From assembly GCF_020381325.1 (NCBI RefSeq), contig NZ_JAGSPI010000008.1, forward strand, positions 62,001-126,000: a DNA stretch of 64,000 bases. Reading direction: 5' to 3'. Made by a program: the position numbers and the translations under genes. Source of the stretch: Providencia vermicola. Lineage in GTDB: Bacteria; Pseudomonadota; Gammaproteobacteria; Enterobacterales; Enterobacteriaceae. Below the pieces are notes generated by a model, which was not told the DNA's origin, did no database searches, and saw only the letters and a list, made by a program, of their open reading frames with translations. Below, one piece after another: positions 26,562 to 34,576 of the stretch; position 1 is the first letter of the stretch, and every line of letters begins with the position of its first letter.

Positions 26562-27026
26562 TTAATCCCAATCATCATCATCGTTACCATCAACATTAAA
26601 ATGAGATAAATTCCTGTTAAGTTGCTCTGTAAAAGGCTGATTCATTAAATTTATTGCCATATAACGATTCAGCCCTTTTGTGAATTTATCATAGAGGGAG
26701 GGAAGGGAATCACTCGGAAGTGATTTTAGTGTTTGAACGGTGCCAGCAATAAAATTCTCTTTTTCATTTTTTTTAAGCCGTGTGAGGGTGCTGAAAATAG
26801 TGGAGAAAAAGTCTTTATCTGTCTCTTTTGATTGTAACTGTTTAATAAATTTATCTATTTTCTTTTGTGATTCAGCTGAAATATCAACAATATTTTTTAC
26901 TGTTTTCGGTGCTGAGAATTCCACATGTTTAGTCGCCGTTTTTATCCTATCCTGTAGGTGATTTTTTGAGATTGCTGTATTTTTTAGTGTTGGTTCATTA
27001 ATCGGGTTATTTGCCTGTATCTTCAT
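26562..27026 (-). CDS. orgC: OrgC-like T3SS protein (positional homologue)
   Basis: A 154-residue hydrophilic protein, last gene of the prgHIJK-orgABC-like operon. It overlaps the orgB-like gene by 20 bp. In Salmonella OrgC (about 150 aa) is a secreted protein that aids needle assembly. The LYDKFTKGLNRYMAINLMNQPFTEQL segment near residue 110 resembles the conserved OrgC C-terminal part only loosely. The tail is strikingly acidic (DGNDDDDWD). No signal peptide. Assignment rests on position, size and weak similarity. Confidence 0.6.
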   Translation of the reverse strand: MKIQANNPINEPTLKNTAISKNHLQDRIKTATKHVEFSAPKTVKNIVDISAESQKKIDKFIKQLQSKETDKDFFSTIFSTLTRLKKNEKENFIAGTVQTLKSLPSDSLPSLYDKFTKGLNRYMAINLMNQPFTEQLNRNLSHFNVDGNDDDDWD

Positions 27027-27726
27027 TTTTTGGGTTCTCCGTGTGTATTTTTTCGATAAGCTTTTGGTAGGCTATTTTTCGTTCATTAAGTATTTGGCAA
27101 CGCGTTGGGATGGAGAAAATTTGTGGTAGCGTATTTTTAGTCGCAATTGAGGGCGAAAAGTCGCAAATTTGATTATTACTTTCTAACGCAATTGATCCAT
27201 AATCAGCGTGAGAGAGTATTGTAATATTTTGTTTTGTAATATTTAAATTCGATTGCATATTCGCGGGTAAATGTAAGGTGATTTTTGATGTCATTTTGCT
27301 TTTCTGAGCGAAATAATGCGCAATAATTTCTTTTAATCGGTCATCATCAAACAGTGCCATGAGCAGATTTTCTAATTTTTTTTGGCTTTGATTAACCTGT
27401 TCTTGAAAAGTAATTTCACTGTGTTCCAACTTTGTAATAAAATCATGCAAAAGTTGTTTTATGCCATCATCATATCCTTGCTGGTAGGCAGTTTTATGCA
27501 ATTGAAGCACACTTTCTTGAGCGTGTTGATAAAGGTCATTAGATTTCTTTTTGGCATATTGTATGATGCTTTTTTTATATTTGAATGCGGTTAATACCTG
27601 TTTTTTAATCAGGACTTTTTCTTGTGCCATTGTCATTATTTGTGTTTGTGTTTGTGTTTGTGTTTGTGTTTGTGTTTGTGTTTGTGTTTGTGTTTGTGTT
27701 GACTTAGTTTCTACTTCTATTGACAC
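27007..27726 (-). CDS. orgB: OrgB-like T3SS sorting-platform protein (SctL) with (TQ)n tract
   Basis: A 239-residue SctL-family protein, the regulator/stator that links the ATPase to the sorting platform. An Ala/Lys-rich coiled region and HKTAYQQGYDDGIKQ near residue 80 resemble the OrgB/FliH helical part. The GTG at 27726 is chosen because GGAGG lies 9 nt upstream; ATGs at 27636 and 27630 have no ribosome-binding site. This start puts a run of about ten Thr-Gln dipeptides (residues about 10-29) inside the protein, encoded by the hexanucleotide repeat at 27641-27700. It overlaps orgA by 23 bp and orgC by 20 bp. Confidence 0.8.
   Translation of the reverse strand: MSIEVETKSTQTQTQTQTQTQTQTQTQTQIMTMAQEKVLIKKQVLTAFKYKKSIIQYAKKKSNDLYQHAQESVLQLHKTAYQQGYDDGIKQLLHDFITKLEHSEITFQEQVNQSQKKLENLLMALFDDDRLKEIIAHYFAQKSKMTSKITLHLPANMQSNLNITKQNITILSHADYGSIALESNNQICDFSPSIATKNTLPQIFSIPTRCQILNERKIAYQKLIEKIHTENPKNEDTGK
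27641..27700. repeat. Hexanucleotide microsatellite, ten units of TGTGTT
   Basis: Exactly ten tandem TGTGTT units (plus strand; AACACA on the coding strand) inside the 5' part of orgB. Slippage by whole units changes the number of Thr-Gln pairs without frameshift. Confidence 0.95.
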
Positions 27727-28195
27727 GATGAAACGCCTCCTCAATCAGGTTCCAAGGTAAGATCTCTTTGGAATAATTTGAAATAAGTTGTTGTGTATTT
27801 TGGCTAAACATATATTTTGCGCGTAAAACATAAATATTGCCGAAAGGGGCAAGGCAAGCCAAGAGCTGAGCTGCACCAAAGGCAGATAGAAACTGTGGTA
27901 TATTCTCTTTTTGAATCATATTCTTATGGAATGATTCCTTTTGCCATAAACTACCGAGTGTAATAGCAATTGTTGGAAATGCTTCCCAACTATTTGAAAA
28001 CAGGCTGGGTAATACACGAGTATGATTGTCTGGCATTTTTAATGCGTACTTTTCAATCAGATATTGGTTATGCTGCTGTTGTAATTTTACGGGTAATTGA
28101 TGATAAATTGGGGCGCTAAATTCCTGATGAAAGTAGCTCCCTGGTGCTAAGAAAATATTCTCTTGGTCAATAAGAAGTTTATTTAGTAATAACAT
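27704..28195 (-). CDS. orgA: OrgA-like T3SS sorting-platform protein (SctK)
   Basis: A 163-residue SctK-family accessory protein that connects the SctD inner ring with the SctQ pod. Residues about 95-125 (NIPQFLSAFGAAQLLACLAPFGN) and the terminal WNLIEEAFHRVNRS match the general look of OrgA/MxiK. It overlaps prgK by 17 bp and orgB by 23 bp, indicating tight translational coupling. The family is poorly conserved, so position carries much of the weight. Confidence 0.78.
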   Translation of the reverse strand: MLLLNKLLIDQENIFLAPGSYFHQEFSAPIYHQLPVKLQQQHNQYLIEKYALKMPDNHTRVLPSLFSNSWEAFPTIAITLGSLWQKESFHKNMIQKENIPQFLSAFGAAQLLACLAPFGNIYVLRAKYMFSQNTQQLISNYSKEILPWNLIEEAFHRVNRSRN

Positions 28196-28928
28196 CTAAA
28201 TTACTCTCAGTTATTTCACTGGCTCTTTTCTTATTTGTTTGCTGTTTCAATATAAAAGCGAATAAGCTAAAGAGAAAAATAATCACGACAAAAACAGTTC
28301 CTATTAAGACAGGTTGAATACTATTTTCAGATGTTGGGTTTAATTGGTATTGGAGTGGCGGACGATTAATCACAACAACGGAAACATTATCGTAAGTCGT
28401 TTCTATAAAACTATTATTTAAAAAGAGTTTTATTTTATTCATCATCATTTTTGGATCTTCATTCCCTGAATAAGTCACCAAACTAGACACTTTTTGTATT
28501 GGTTTTACTGTGCCATTGCCATTTAATGGGTAACTTACATGCACCCGTGCATTGACGACATCAGGGATAGATAACAGGGATTGTTCTAAACGCTGTTCAA
28601 TTAAAGATAATAAACGAGTTCGCTCCGCTTGTGGCGAAGCCACAAGTGAGTCGCTAGGGAAGGCCTGAATAATTTCAATTGGCTCTTTTGAGGGCAAGTT
28701 ATATTGTTGTAATAAGTCAACGGCTAATACGAAATTATCAGGGGAAACTCGAATAGAGTCTCCATTTTTATTATCATGTTTACGGCTTGCTTCAATACCA
28801 TGTTTTTGTAGAACAGCGAGCACCTCGTTACTTTGCCGTTGACTTAAATTACTTAACAATAATTGATTATCACAACCAAGTAATAAACTGATAAAGCTAA
28901 TTAATAATAGTTTCTTTAAAATATTCAT
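28179..28928 (-). CDS. prgK: PrgK-like inner-membrane ring lipoprotein (SctJ)
   Basis: A 249-residue SctJ lipoprotein. The signal peptide ends in a lipobox LLLGC with lipidated C19. The two ring-building motifs follow: NEVLAVLQKHGIEASRKHD (residues about 34-52) and the second domain with LSIPDVVNARVHVSYPLN (about 118-135). A membrane helix spans about 208-228 (IGTVFVVIIFLFSLFAFIL). It forms the inner-membrane ring of the needle complex with PrgH. It starts right behind the inner-rod gene (stop at 28931). Confidence 0.92.
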   Translation of the reverse strand: MNILKKLLLISFISLLLGCDNQLLLSNLSQRQSNEVLAVLQKHGIEASRKHDNKNGDSIRVSPDNFVLAVDLLQQYNLPSKEPIEIIQAFPSDSLVASPQAERTRLLSLIEQRLEQSLLSIPDVVNARVHVSYPLNGNGTVKPIQKVSSLVTYSGNEDPKMMMNKIKLFLNNSFIETTYDNVSVVVINRPPLQYQLNPTSENSIQPVLIGTVFVVIIFLFSLFAFILKQQTNKKRASEITESNLDVITK

Positions 28929-28930
28929 GA

Positions 28931-29230
28931 TTATTGCGCTTTTAACACAGTATCAATAGCGGAAACACTTTTATGAGTGAGTGTACTAATCATACTCATC
29001 GCTAAATTGTAGTTACCGACTTGGTTTTGTATTTCAAGTAATTGAGCGGGATTACTGACATCCAGATTATTGGCTTTGCTGAGCAAATTTGCTTTTTCAT
29101 TACCAACCGCAGCGGTATATTCCGAAAATAATTTTTTTACCTTATCCTCAAAGGAACCAATAGATATTGGCGAGGTTGTATCATCAGTAATACTAGATGA
29201 TATGTCAGAAAGGGAGATAGGTGTAACCAT
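28931..29230 (-). CDS. prgJ: PrgJ-like inner rod protein (SctI)
   Basis: A 99-residue small helical protein in the slot of PrgJ/MxiI. The C-terminal part PAQLLEIQNQVGNYNLAMSM then STLTHKSVSAIDTVLKAQ matches the rod/needle helix pattern. AGGA lies 7 nt before the ATG. It forms the short rod between the secretin-enclosed export gate and the needle. Confidence 0.88.
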   Translation of the reverse strand: MVTPISLSDISSSITDDTTSPISIGSFEDKVKKLFSEYTAAVGNEKANLLSKANNLDVSNPAQLLEIQNQVGNYNLAMSMISTLTHKSVSAIDTVLKAQ

Positions 29231-29284
29231 ATATTTATCCTATAAAATAAGAGCACCATAGTAATAGGTGCTTTTATTCAAAAA

Positions 29285-29617
29285 TTAAACGTTACGAATA
29301 ATCGCTTGAGCGGCGTCTTTAATTGATTTCATGACGTTACTCTGTAATTGGCGGGCCATATTATAATTACCACTTAGCGCGGTGATTTCGCCCAGTACTA
29401 GGGGGTTATCGACCTCAAGGTTGGTATCGTTGAGCTTGCCATGTAGTCGATCCGCAATGACTTTAGTTCTTGCACTAAGGCCAGCCGAAGCACGGTACAT
29501 CATTCCCCATTTGCTGTCACTGACACCACTTTCTTCGAAGGTTGAACCTACCCATTGACCTGATTCTATTCCTTTATTATTCGAGTCTGTTGCTGTATTC
29601 GTTCCAATTTCTGGCAT
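29285..29617 (-). CDS. prgI: PrgI-like needle protein (SctF) with extended N-terminus
   Basis: A 110-residue protein whose C-terminal half (NPLVLGEITALSGNYNMARQ then LQSNVMKSIKDAAQAIIRNV) follows the conserved needle-subunit pattern. Usual needle subunits are 73-89 residues, so about 25-30 extra residues lie at the N-terminus (Ser/Thr/Asn/Gly-rich, MPEIGTNTATDSNNKG). The start at 29617 is well supported by AGAGGA 7 nt upstream; internal ATGs at the MMY position are not preceded by a properly spaced site. The WVGSTF segment may be the counterpart of the N-terminal Trp of PrgI. Confidence 0.85.
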   Translation of the reverse strand: MPEIGTNTATDSNNKGIESGQWVGSTFEESGVSDSKWGMMYRASAGLSARTKVIADRLHGKLNDTNLEVDNPLVLGEITALSGNYNMARQLQSNVMKSIKDAAQAIIRNV

Positions 29618-29639
29618 AATGTTTTCCTCTTGATTAATA

Positions 29640-30809
29640 TTAAAAAGTTTTTTCGTTAAATAACCAATGGTTATTACCTAATAAAATATAACCATCTTCA
29701 TTTGTGATAAAAGATTGGCCTACAAATTCATTATTGGCCAATGATATAGAGAATTGAATTTGCTGCTCTCCCCATTGTTGATAAAATGAATTTACAAAAT
29801 TGATTAGTGAGATAGTTTGATTGTCGTTTAAGCTATCTTTAATCATAAATATGGTTTTATTATTTTTAGTGATTTTATGCCATTTGACGTGGCTTTCTGT
29901 TAATCCTAGTTCTGCATTTTTTAGTAATTCATCGAAATTAACAATGTTTGAGGTATAACCTGTATAGCAGATAAAGTAATTTTTGAATGTTTTTTCAATA
30001 AAATTATTACCTTCTACCATATTCAGGCTGGATAATGAATTAATGACTGGATTGCAGGGGTCAGTAATATCAATATTTAATAGATCAGGAATTTTATTTG
30101 ATATTTTGTTTTCTATCTCATTTTCTAATTGGTTCTTCATTTTTATAGAGAAATTGTTGCGAAATTTTGTTTTCAGCAGTTGTTGCATACTCCAATCATA
30201 ATCTCGCTGGGATTGAACTAATATGAGGGGCATGTTGTTATTGTTTTTTGTCACAATAATTTTTTGTGTGCTACCGATAAGCATGTTTTCAATAGATTGT
30301 AGTTGGGCATCTTTTTGTAACGTGGAATTATTTGGAAAAAAGCAATAACCAACAAGAATACAAACGAATAATGATAGACCAGTAAAAAATTTATAGTTGT
30401 ATGGCGATTTATTAAATTTATTATATTTTTTTTCTGTTTTAATAGGCTGCCATTGCTTATCTTCAGTTATTAATGGTGTTTCCCAAGGTGTATCGATTTC
30501 TTTAAGTGAGAATGGGAATAGCTCTTTTAAAACAGTTTCTTGTAGATTTATGGGGATGATTTCACTCTGGTTTTTTGTGTGAAGATCGACTGCAATTTGG
30601 CCTTCATGGGAAATAATTGAGAACGTGAAAGTTTCTTGATGGCTAGGTATTGAGTAGCCAGTGAAACCTTCATCAGTCAAGTTAGCCTTATATGTGTCTT
30701 CCTCACCAATAATAATCAAATTGGCATTTAAATTAATTATTATTTCATGATCATGCATCTTGCCACTCATGATCTTCATCACGTAAGTCTGATTATGGAT
30801 ATCTGCCAC
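29640..30809 (-). CDS. prgH: PrgH-like inner-membrane ring protein (SctD)
   Basis: A 389-residue protein, nearly the length of Salmonella PrgH (392). The N-terminal cytoplasmic forkhead-associated-like part (about 1-130) binds the sorting platform, a single membrane helix lies at about 140-158 (FFTGLSLFVCILVGYCF), and a large periplasmic region forms the ring. The start is GTG at 30809 with AGAGA about 9 nt upstream; an ATG 30 bases downstream has no clear site. It heads the minus-strand prgHIJK-orgABC operon, divergent from invF. Confidence 0.88.
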   Translation of the reverse strand: MADIHNQTYVMKIMSGKMHDHEIIINLNANLIIIGEEDTYKANLTDEGFTGYSIPSHQETFTFSIISHEGQIAVDLHTKNQSEIIPINLQETVLKELFPFSLKEIDTPWETPLITEDKQWQPIKTEKKYNKFNKSPYNYKFFTGLSLFVCILVGYCFFPNNSTLQKDAQLQSIENMLIGSTQKIIVTKNNNNMPLILVQSQRDYDWSMQQLLKTKFRNNFSIKMKNQLENEIENKISNKIPDLLNIDITDPCNPVINSLSSLNMVEGNNFIEKTFKNYFICYTGYTSNIVNFDELLKNAELGLTESHVKWHKITKNNKTIFMIKDSLNDNQTISLINFVNSFYQQWGEQQIQFSISLANNEFVGQSFITNEDGYILLGNNHWLFNEKTF

Positions 30810-30920
30810 GTATATAATCTCTGTAAAAATAAGTTGAATGTATTAGATAGAATAAAAAAAGTACTGTCAGCTGAATTAATCTTATTATTTATGACTATGT
30901 GAACACAGACTAAAGTGGAA

Positions 30921-30961
30921 AGTATTCCTTTTTATTCCTTTGTATTCGTTGGGCATATATT
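30921..30961 (+). promoter_or_regulatory. Three 10-bp-phased direct repeats ahead of invF with -10-like box
   Basis: TATTCCTT at 30923, TATTCCTT at 30933 and TATTCGTT at 30943 recur with an exact 10-bp period. A TATATT box follows at 30956-30961. Such phased direct repeats overlapping the -35 position are typical of OmpR/PhoB-fold activators. invF starts at 31006. Confidence 0.5.
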
Positions 30962-31005
30962 TCAAGCTGCTGTGTGAAAAAATCAATAGATGAGGCTTAT
31001 ATATC

Positions 31006-31785
31006 ATGACAAAGAAAGATATCGCTGCACCGTTGGAAAATAAAAACTGCTGTTTTTCTTTGCAGGATAAATTGGTTTTGGTAGTACCAAATGATGGCGC
31101 GACGACTTTTTTTTATAAATCACCATATTCAAACTTAAATATTTCGTTTGATAAACAATCTATATTTATTACCAATGATGAAGCGTTAGAGAGTAATGAG
31201 AACCTAAACTGGGATATTTATTCAATAGCATTATCAGAGTTGATTGAAATTCTTGCTGTTATTGATACAGCGATGGGGCAATCATTCTTTTCGAAGAAGG
31301 AAAATTGCAGCTCAAGCGAACAAGTCACACAAGAATTTATCACATTGGATGAAGAGCTTTTTACCAGTGTCTCGATTAGAAATGTTGTTATCGATTTGGT
31401 GATTAAAATACACCCGTTATTTAACTGCTGGTGCAATGTATTACGTAAGTATGAAGCTTACGGAATGATGCGTTTTATTTTGGAAGCGGCACAGAGTGAT
31501 AGGAATGCCAACATTAATCAGCTTTGTGCTCGTTATGGTGTATCAGCATCTTATTTTAGACAACTTTATCGAGAAAATTTTAATAAAACAGCAAAACGTA
31601 AAATTATGAGTGTTCGTATGGCGAATGCAATTTTACAGTTAATTGAGAGTGAAAGTTCAATTTTAGATGTTGGGTTAGAAGCGGGTTACTGCTCAGCCTC
31701 ACATTTCACCAATGATATCAAAAAAGAACTGGGGTTAACACCTTCAGAAATAAGACATCTTGGAGCAAATTTATATGAGCAGTAA
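31006..31785 (+). CDS. invF: InvF-like AraC-family activator
   Basis: A 259-residue regulator with a C-terminal double helix-turn-helix of the AraC family (about residues 160-250: NINQLCARYGVSASYFRQLY, AKRKIMSVRMANAILQLIE, then SASHFTNDIKKELGLTPSEIR). Salmonella InvF, together with chaperone SicA, activates effector and translocator genes. It is the first gene of the plus-strand inv/spa operon and overlaps invG by 11 bp. A GAGG lies about 10 nt upstream of the ATG. Confidence 0.88.
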   Translation: MTKKDIAAPLENKNCCFSLQDKLVLVVPNDGATTFFYKSPYSNLNISFDKQSIFITNDEALESNENLNWDIYSIALSELIEILAVIDTAMGQSFFSKKENCSSSEQVTQEFITLDEELFTSVSIRNVVIDLVIKIHPLFNCWCNVLRKYEAYGMMRFILEAAQSDRNANINQLCARYGVSASYFRQLYRENFNKTAKRKIMSVRMANAILQLIESESSILDVGLEAGYCSASHFTNDIKKELGLTPSEIRHLGANLYEQ

Positions 31786-33472
31786 AAGAAAAGGGGCAAT
31801 ATTACTGACACTCCTTTTACTGAATTCTAATGTTTACGCGGCCCAATCTGAAATATTTGTTGCAGAGCCAGTCGCACACGAAAAAAGCCATGACACCTTC
31901 GTTGCGAATAATATTGCAGTAGGTAAGGTGTTTGAAGCAGTGGCTGAACAATTAAATAAGCCCATTATTTTAAGCAAATTAGCGGCCCAGAAAAAAGTCA
32001 CGGGTAATTTTAACCTAGCGAATGCCGATGAAATGTTTAAGGCTCTAACACGTCGTATTGCGTTAGTGTGGTATGACGATGGCGCCAGCATTTATGTTTA
32101 TGATAATAGCGAAATGCGCAGCGTTATTGTGCCAACACACCGCGTGAGTAGTGGGCAAGTGCTAAGTTATATTCAGCGTAATGGGATTTATGATGAACGA
32201 TTCCCTGTACGTTCCCAAGGTGCTGATAACTTGCTCTTTATTTCAGGGCCCCCTCTGTATGTTGAGCTTATTAAAGCGGCTACGCTATACCTTGAGAAAC
32301 AATTAAACCAAGAAGAGTCAACAAGCAGTGAAGTTGCTGTTATTTCATTGAAACATGCTTCTGTCACCGACCGGACATATTCATCCCGCGGTCAAAGTAC
32401 AACGGTGCCTGGCATGCTGACCGTTATTAGTTCGTTATTTAAAGATAGCGGCAATATGGTAGAGGAAACCGTTAACATCCAGCCTGCAAAACTTAATGTA
32501 TCTGGGGATTCAATTGATGAACTGATGGATGCGCCAATAGGGGAAGAAAGGCAGGAAAAAAAGCAGGTTATTGTTAACCGCTCTTCGGGGAAAAATGCAC
32601 TTTCATTAGTGGCTCATCCAGATAGTAATAGCTTAATTGTTAAGGGCAGCCAAGAGCAAATAAACTATGTAAAACAGCTTGTTCGTACACTAGATGTACG
32701 TCGTCGCCAAGTTGAACTCTCATTATGGATTATCGATATCACTCGTTCTGAGTTAGATAATTTAGGCGTGAGTTGGGAAGTAGGAGCATTTAAAGCGGGT
32801 CGAGGGGCGATAGCCTTTAACCGTAGCACACTATCGAATAGCCAAGAGTTTCTGTTGCAAATTGATGCACTTAGCAAAAAAGGTAATGGGCATATCGTGT
32901 CGCGCCCTGTTTTACTGACGCAAGAAAATATTCCAGCGCTATTTGATAACAACACCAGTTTTTACGCCAAATTGCAAGGTGAGCGTATTGCGACGCTAGA
33001 GCAAGTGACTTACGGCACCATGATCAGTGTCATGCCACGTATTTCAGCGGGTCAGCAAGTTGAAATGGAAGTGAATATTGAAGATGGTGCACAAAGCTAT
33101 GGGAGTGATGGAAAGGCTTCTAGCGTTGAGGGGTTGCCGTCTATTAATCGCACCAGTATTAATACGGTTGCACGCATTGCGAAGGACAATAGCTTACTGA
33201 TAGGTGGTTACACTCGTGAGCAATATATTGAAAATGAAAGCAAAATACCTGGGTTAGGGGATATTCCTTGGATTGGCGGATTATTTAGTAGTTCCTCAGT
33301 TAACCAACAGAAAATGGTTCGCTTATTCCTTATTCAGCCACGTTTATTGGATGAAAATGAAGCGTGGGATGGTCGACAATTTTCAGAAAAAACACGTATT
33401 ACTCAACGTGATAGCCAGCTGCATGGCACGGTACAATTTTTACAGCAATATATGAGTGAATCATGGCAATAA
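31775..33472 (+). CDS. invG: InvG-like outer-membrane secretin (SctC)
   Basis: A 565-residue secretin. Signal peptide about 1-23 (NVYA), N0/N1/N3 periplasmic domains (KVTGNFNLANADEMFKAL; VIVPTHRVSSGQVLSYI; SLVAHPDSNSLIVKGS), then the secretin core from about 305 with VQLSLWIIDIT-like beta strands and the hallmark VEGLPSINRTSINTVARI and IPGLGDIPWIGGLF near 490-515. It forms the outer ring of the needle complex. The ATG at 31775 has GGAG 9 nt upstream and overlaps the invF stop. Confidence 0.94.
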   Translation: MSSKRKGAILLTLLLLNSNVYAAQSEIFVAEPVAHEKSHDTFVANNIAVGKVFEAVAEQLNKPIILSKLAAQKKVTGNFNLANADEMFKALTRRIALVWYDDGASIYVYDNSEMRSVIVPTHRVSSGQVLSYIQRNGIYDERFPVRSQGADNLLFISGPPLYVELIKAATLYLEKQLNQEESTSSEVAVISLKHASVTDRTYSSRGQSTTVPGMLTVISSLFKDSGNMVEETVNIQPAKLNVSGDSIDELMDAPIGEERQEKKQVIVNRSSGKNALSLVAHPDSNSLIVKGSQEQINYVKQLVRTLDVRRRQVELSLWIIDITRSELDNLGVSWEVGAFKAGRGAIAFNRSTLSNSQEFLLQIDALSKKGNGHIVSRPVLLTQENIPALFDNNTSFYAKLQGERIATLEQVTYGTMISVMPRISAGQQVEMEVNIEDGAQSYGSDGKASSVEGLPSINRTSINTVARIAKDNSLLIGGYTREQYIENESKIPGLGDIPWIGGLFSSSSVNQQKMVRLFLIQPRLLDENEAWDGRQFSEKTRITQRDSQLHGTVQFLQQYMSESWQ

Positions 33473-34560
33473 CGCCAATGAATTACAGCAACCGGTTTTT
33501 ATCCAATCTTCAGGATAAAAACCGTGCATCATCAAAGAGCAATAGTGATGACAGCGAGGAGGTTGCTCGTGGCTTAGGTGTTATTGATAGTAGTAGTGAA
33601 TATGCATCAATGGCTATGCTAGCTGCAAGCCATGTGCGTCGAGGAAGCTCCCGAAAGGCGCCTGATGAAGAATGGACTCGTTTCTCTGAACGCATTTTAG
33701 ATAATGATGCAGATGAAAAAGTGATGAAAATCGAGGGGTTGCTAAATAAGCAGCTTATGACACCGCAGCAATTACGTGCATTATTGTTGCAGTTTTTCCC
33801 AGACCCCAGCGATTTACTAATGGCGCTCGCAACATTAATTCATCGAAGAAAGTTAAAGCAGGAGCAAATTAACAACCTCGAGACATTAAATGAGTCTCTT
33901 CTGAATGATGAAAATGCGCGCAATGCTCAAGCTGGTGCAAATGTCGCCCTATTAGCGAAAGCATTTGCTGAAAAACTAAAACAAAGTGCTGGGAACCTGA
34001 GGGCTGTTTATCGTGAGTTTATTAATTATGATGGCCCTGTGGTTTATTTATATGAACAGTGGGTTGAAGAGCTAGAGTTTCAAGAACGTGAAAATATGAT
34101 GCGTTATCTCGCTAGGGCATTGGCATGTGATTTGCAGGCCTTGCCATTGGGAGATGTCAATGTCAGTGAATTTGGTAATTTTTTTATTCGGGTAGGACGA
34201 CTAAGAGAATTACAGTCACTTGACCATATATTTAGCCAGCAATTTTTTCTATCAGCATGTTTTCAAAATAATATTGAGATCAATAAACCCATATTGGAAA
34301 AATCGCTTAGCCAAGTTTTTACCAGCGGGATCCGCGGGCAAACAATATTTGAAGAAAAAGTAGTTTATTTTATTAATAAAGAACTTCGCATTGCTCATAC
34401 CGAAATACGTGCTCAATTTTTGCAGTTATTACTATTGGCTTTTTCAATGATCCCTGTAGCGGTTTTTCCATCATTGGAAGAGAGAGAGCAATTATTGGAA
34501 TCTTTAAAAAAACATATGAGCGATATTGTGGTTAAAGAACAACAGAAAAATAATAGATAG
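33463..34560 (+). CDS. invE: InvE-like gatekeeper protein (SctW)
   Basis: A 365-residue soluble helical protein of the YopN/TyeA-InvE/MxiC family, which holds back effectors until translocators are secreted. The N-terminus is hydrophilic and low complexity, and the middle has QQLRALLLQFFPDPSDLLMALATLI (residues about 103-127), a conserved region of the family. It overlaps invG by 10 bp and precedes invA as in SPI-1. Confidence 0.88.
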   Translation: MAITPMNYSNRFLSNLQDKNRASSKSNSDDSEEVARGLGVIDSSSEYASMAMLAASHVRRGSSRKAPDEEWTRFSERILDNDADEKVMKIEGLLNKQLMTPQQLRALLLQFFPDPSDLLMALATLIHRRKLKQEQINNLETLNESLLNDENARNAQAGANVALLAKAFAEKLKQSAGNLRAVYREFINYDGPVVYLYEQWVEELEFQERENMMRYLARALACDLQALPLGDVNVSEFGNFFIRVGRLRELQSLDHIFSQQFFLSACFQNNIEINKPILEKSLSQVFTSGIRGQTIFEEKVVYFINKELRIAHTEIRAQFLQLLLLAFSMIPVAVFPSLEEREQLLESLKKHMSDIVVKEQQKNNR

Positions 34561-34576
34561 GAAATTCATAATATTT

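Noticed and set aside
27641-27700. Tandem repeat considered as a CRISPR-like array
   Set aside because: Six-base units without spacers; a microsatellite within a coding frame.
27551-27760. Plus-strand open frame with repeated Val-Cys
   Set aside because: It is only the other strand of the TGTGTT repeat in orgB.
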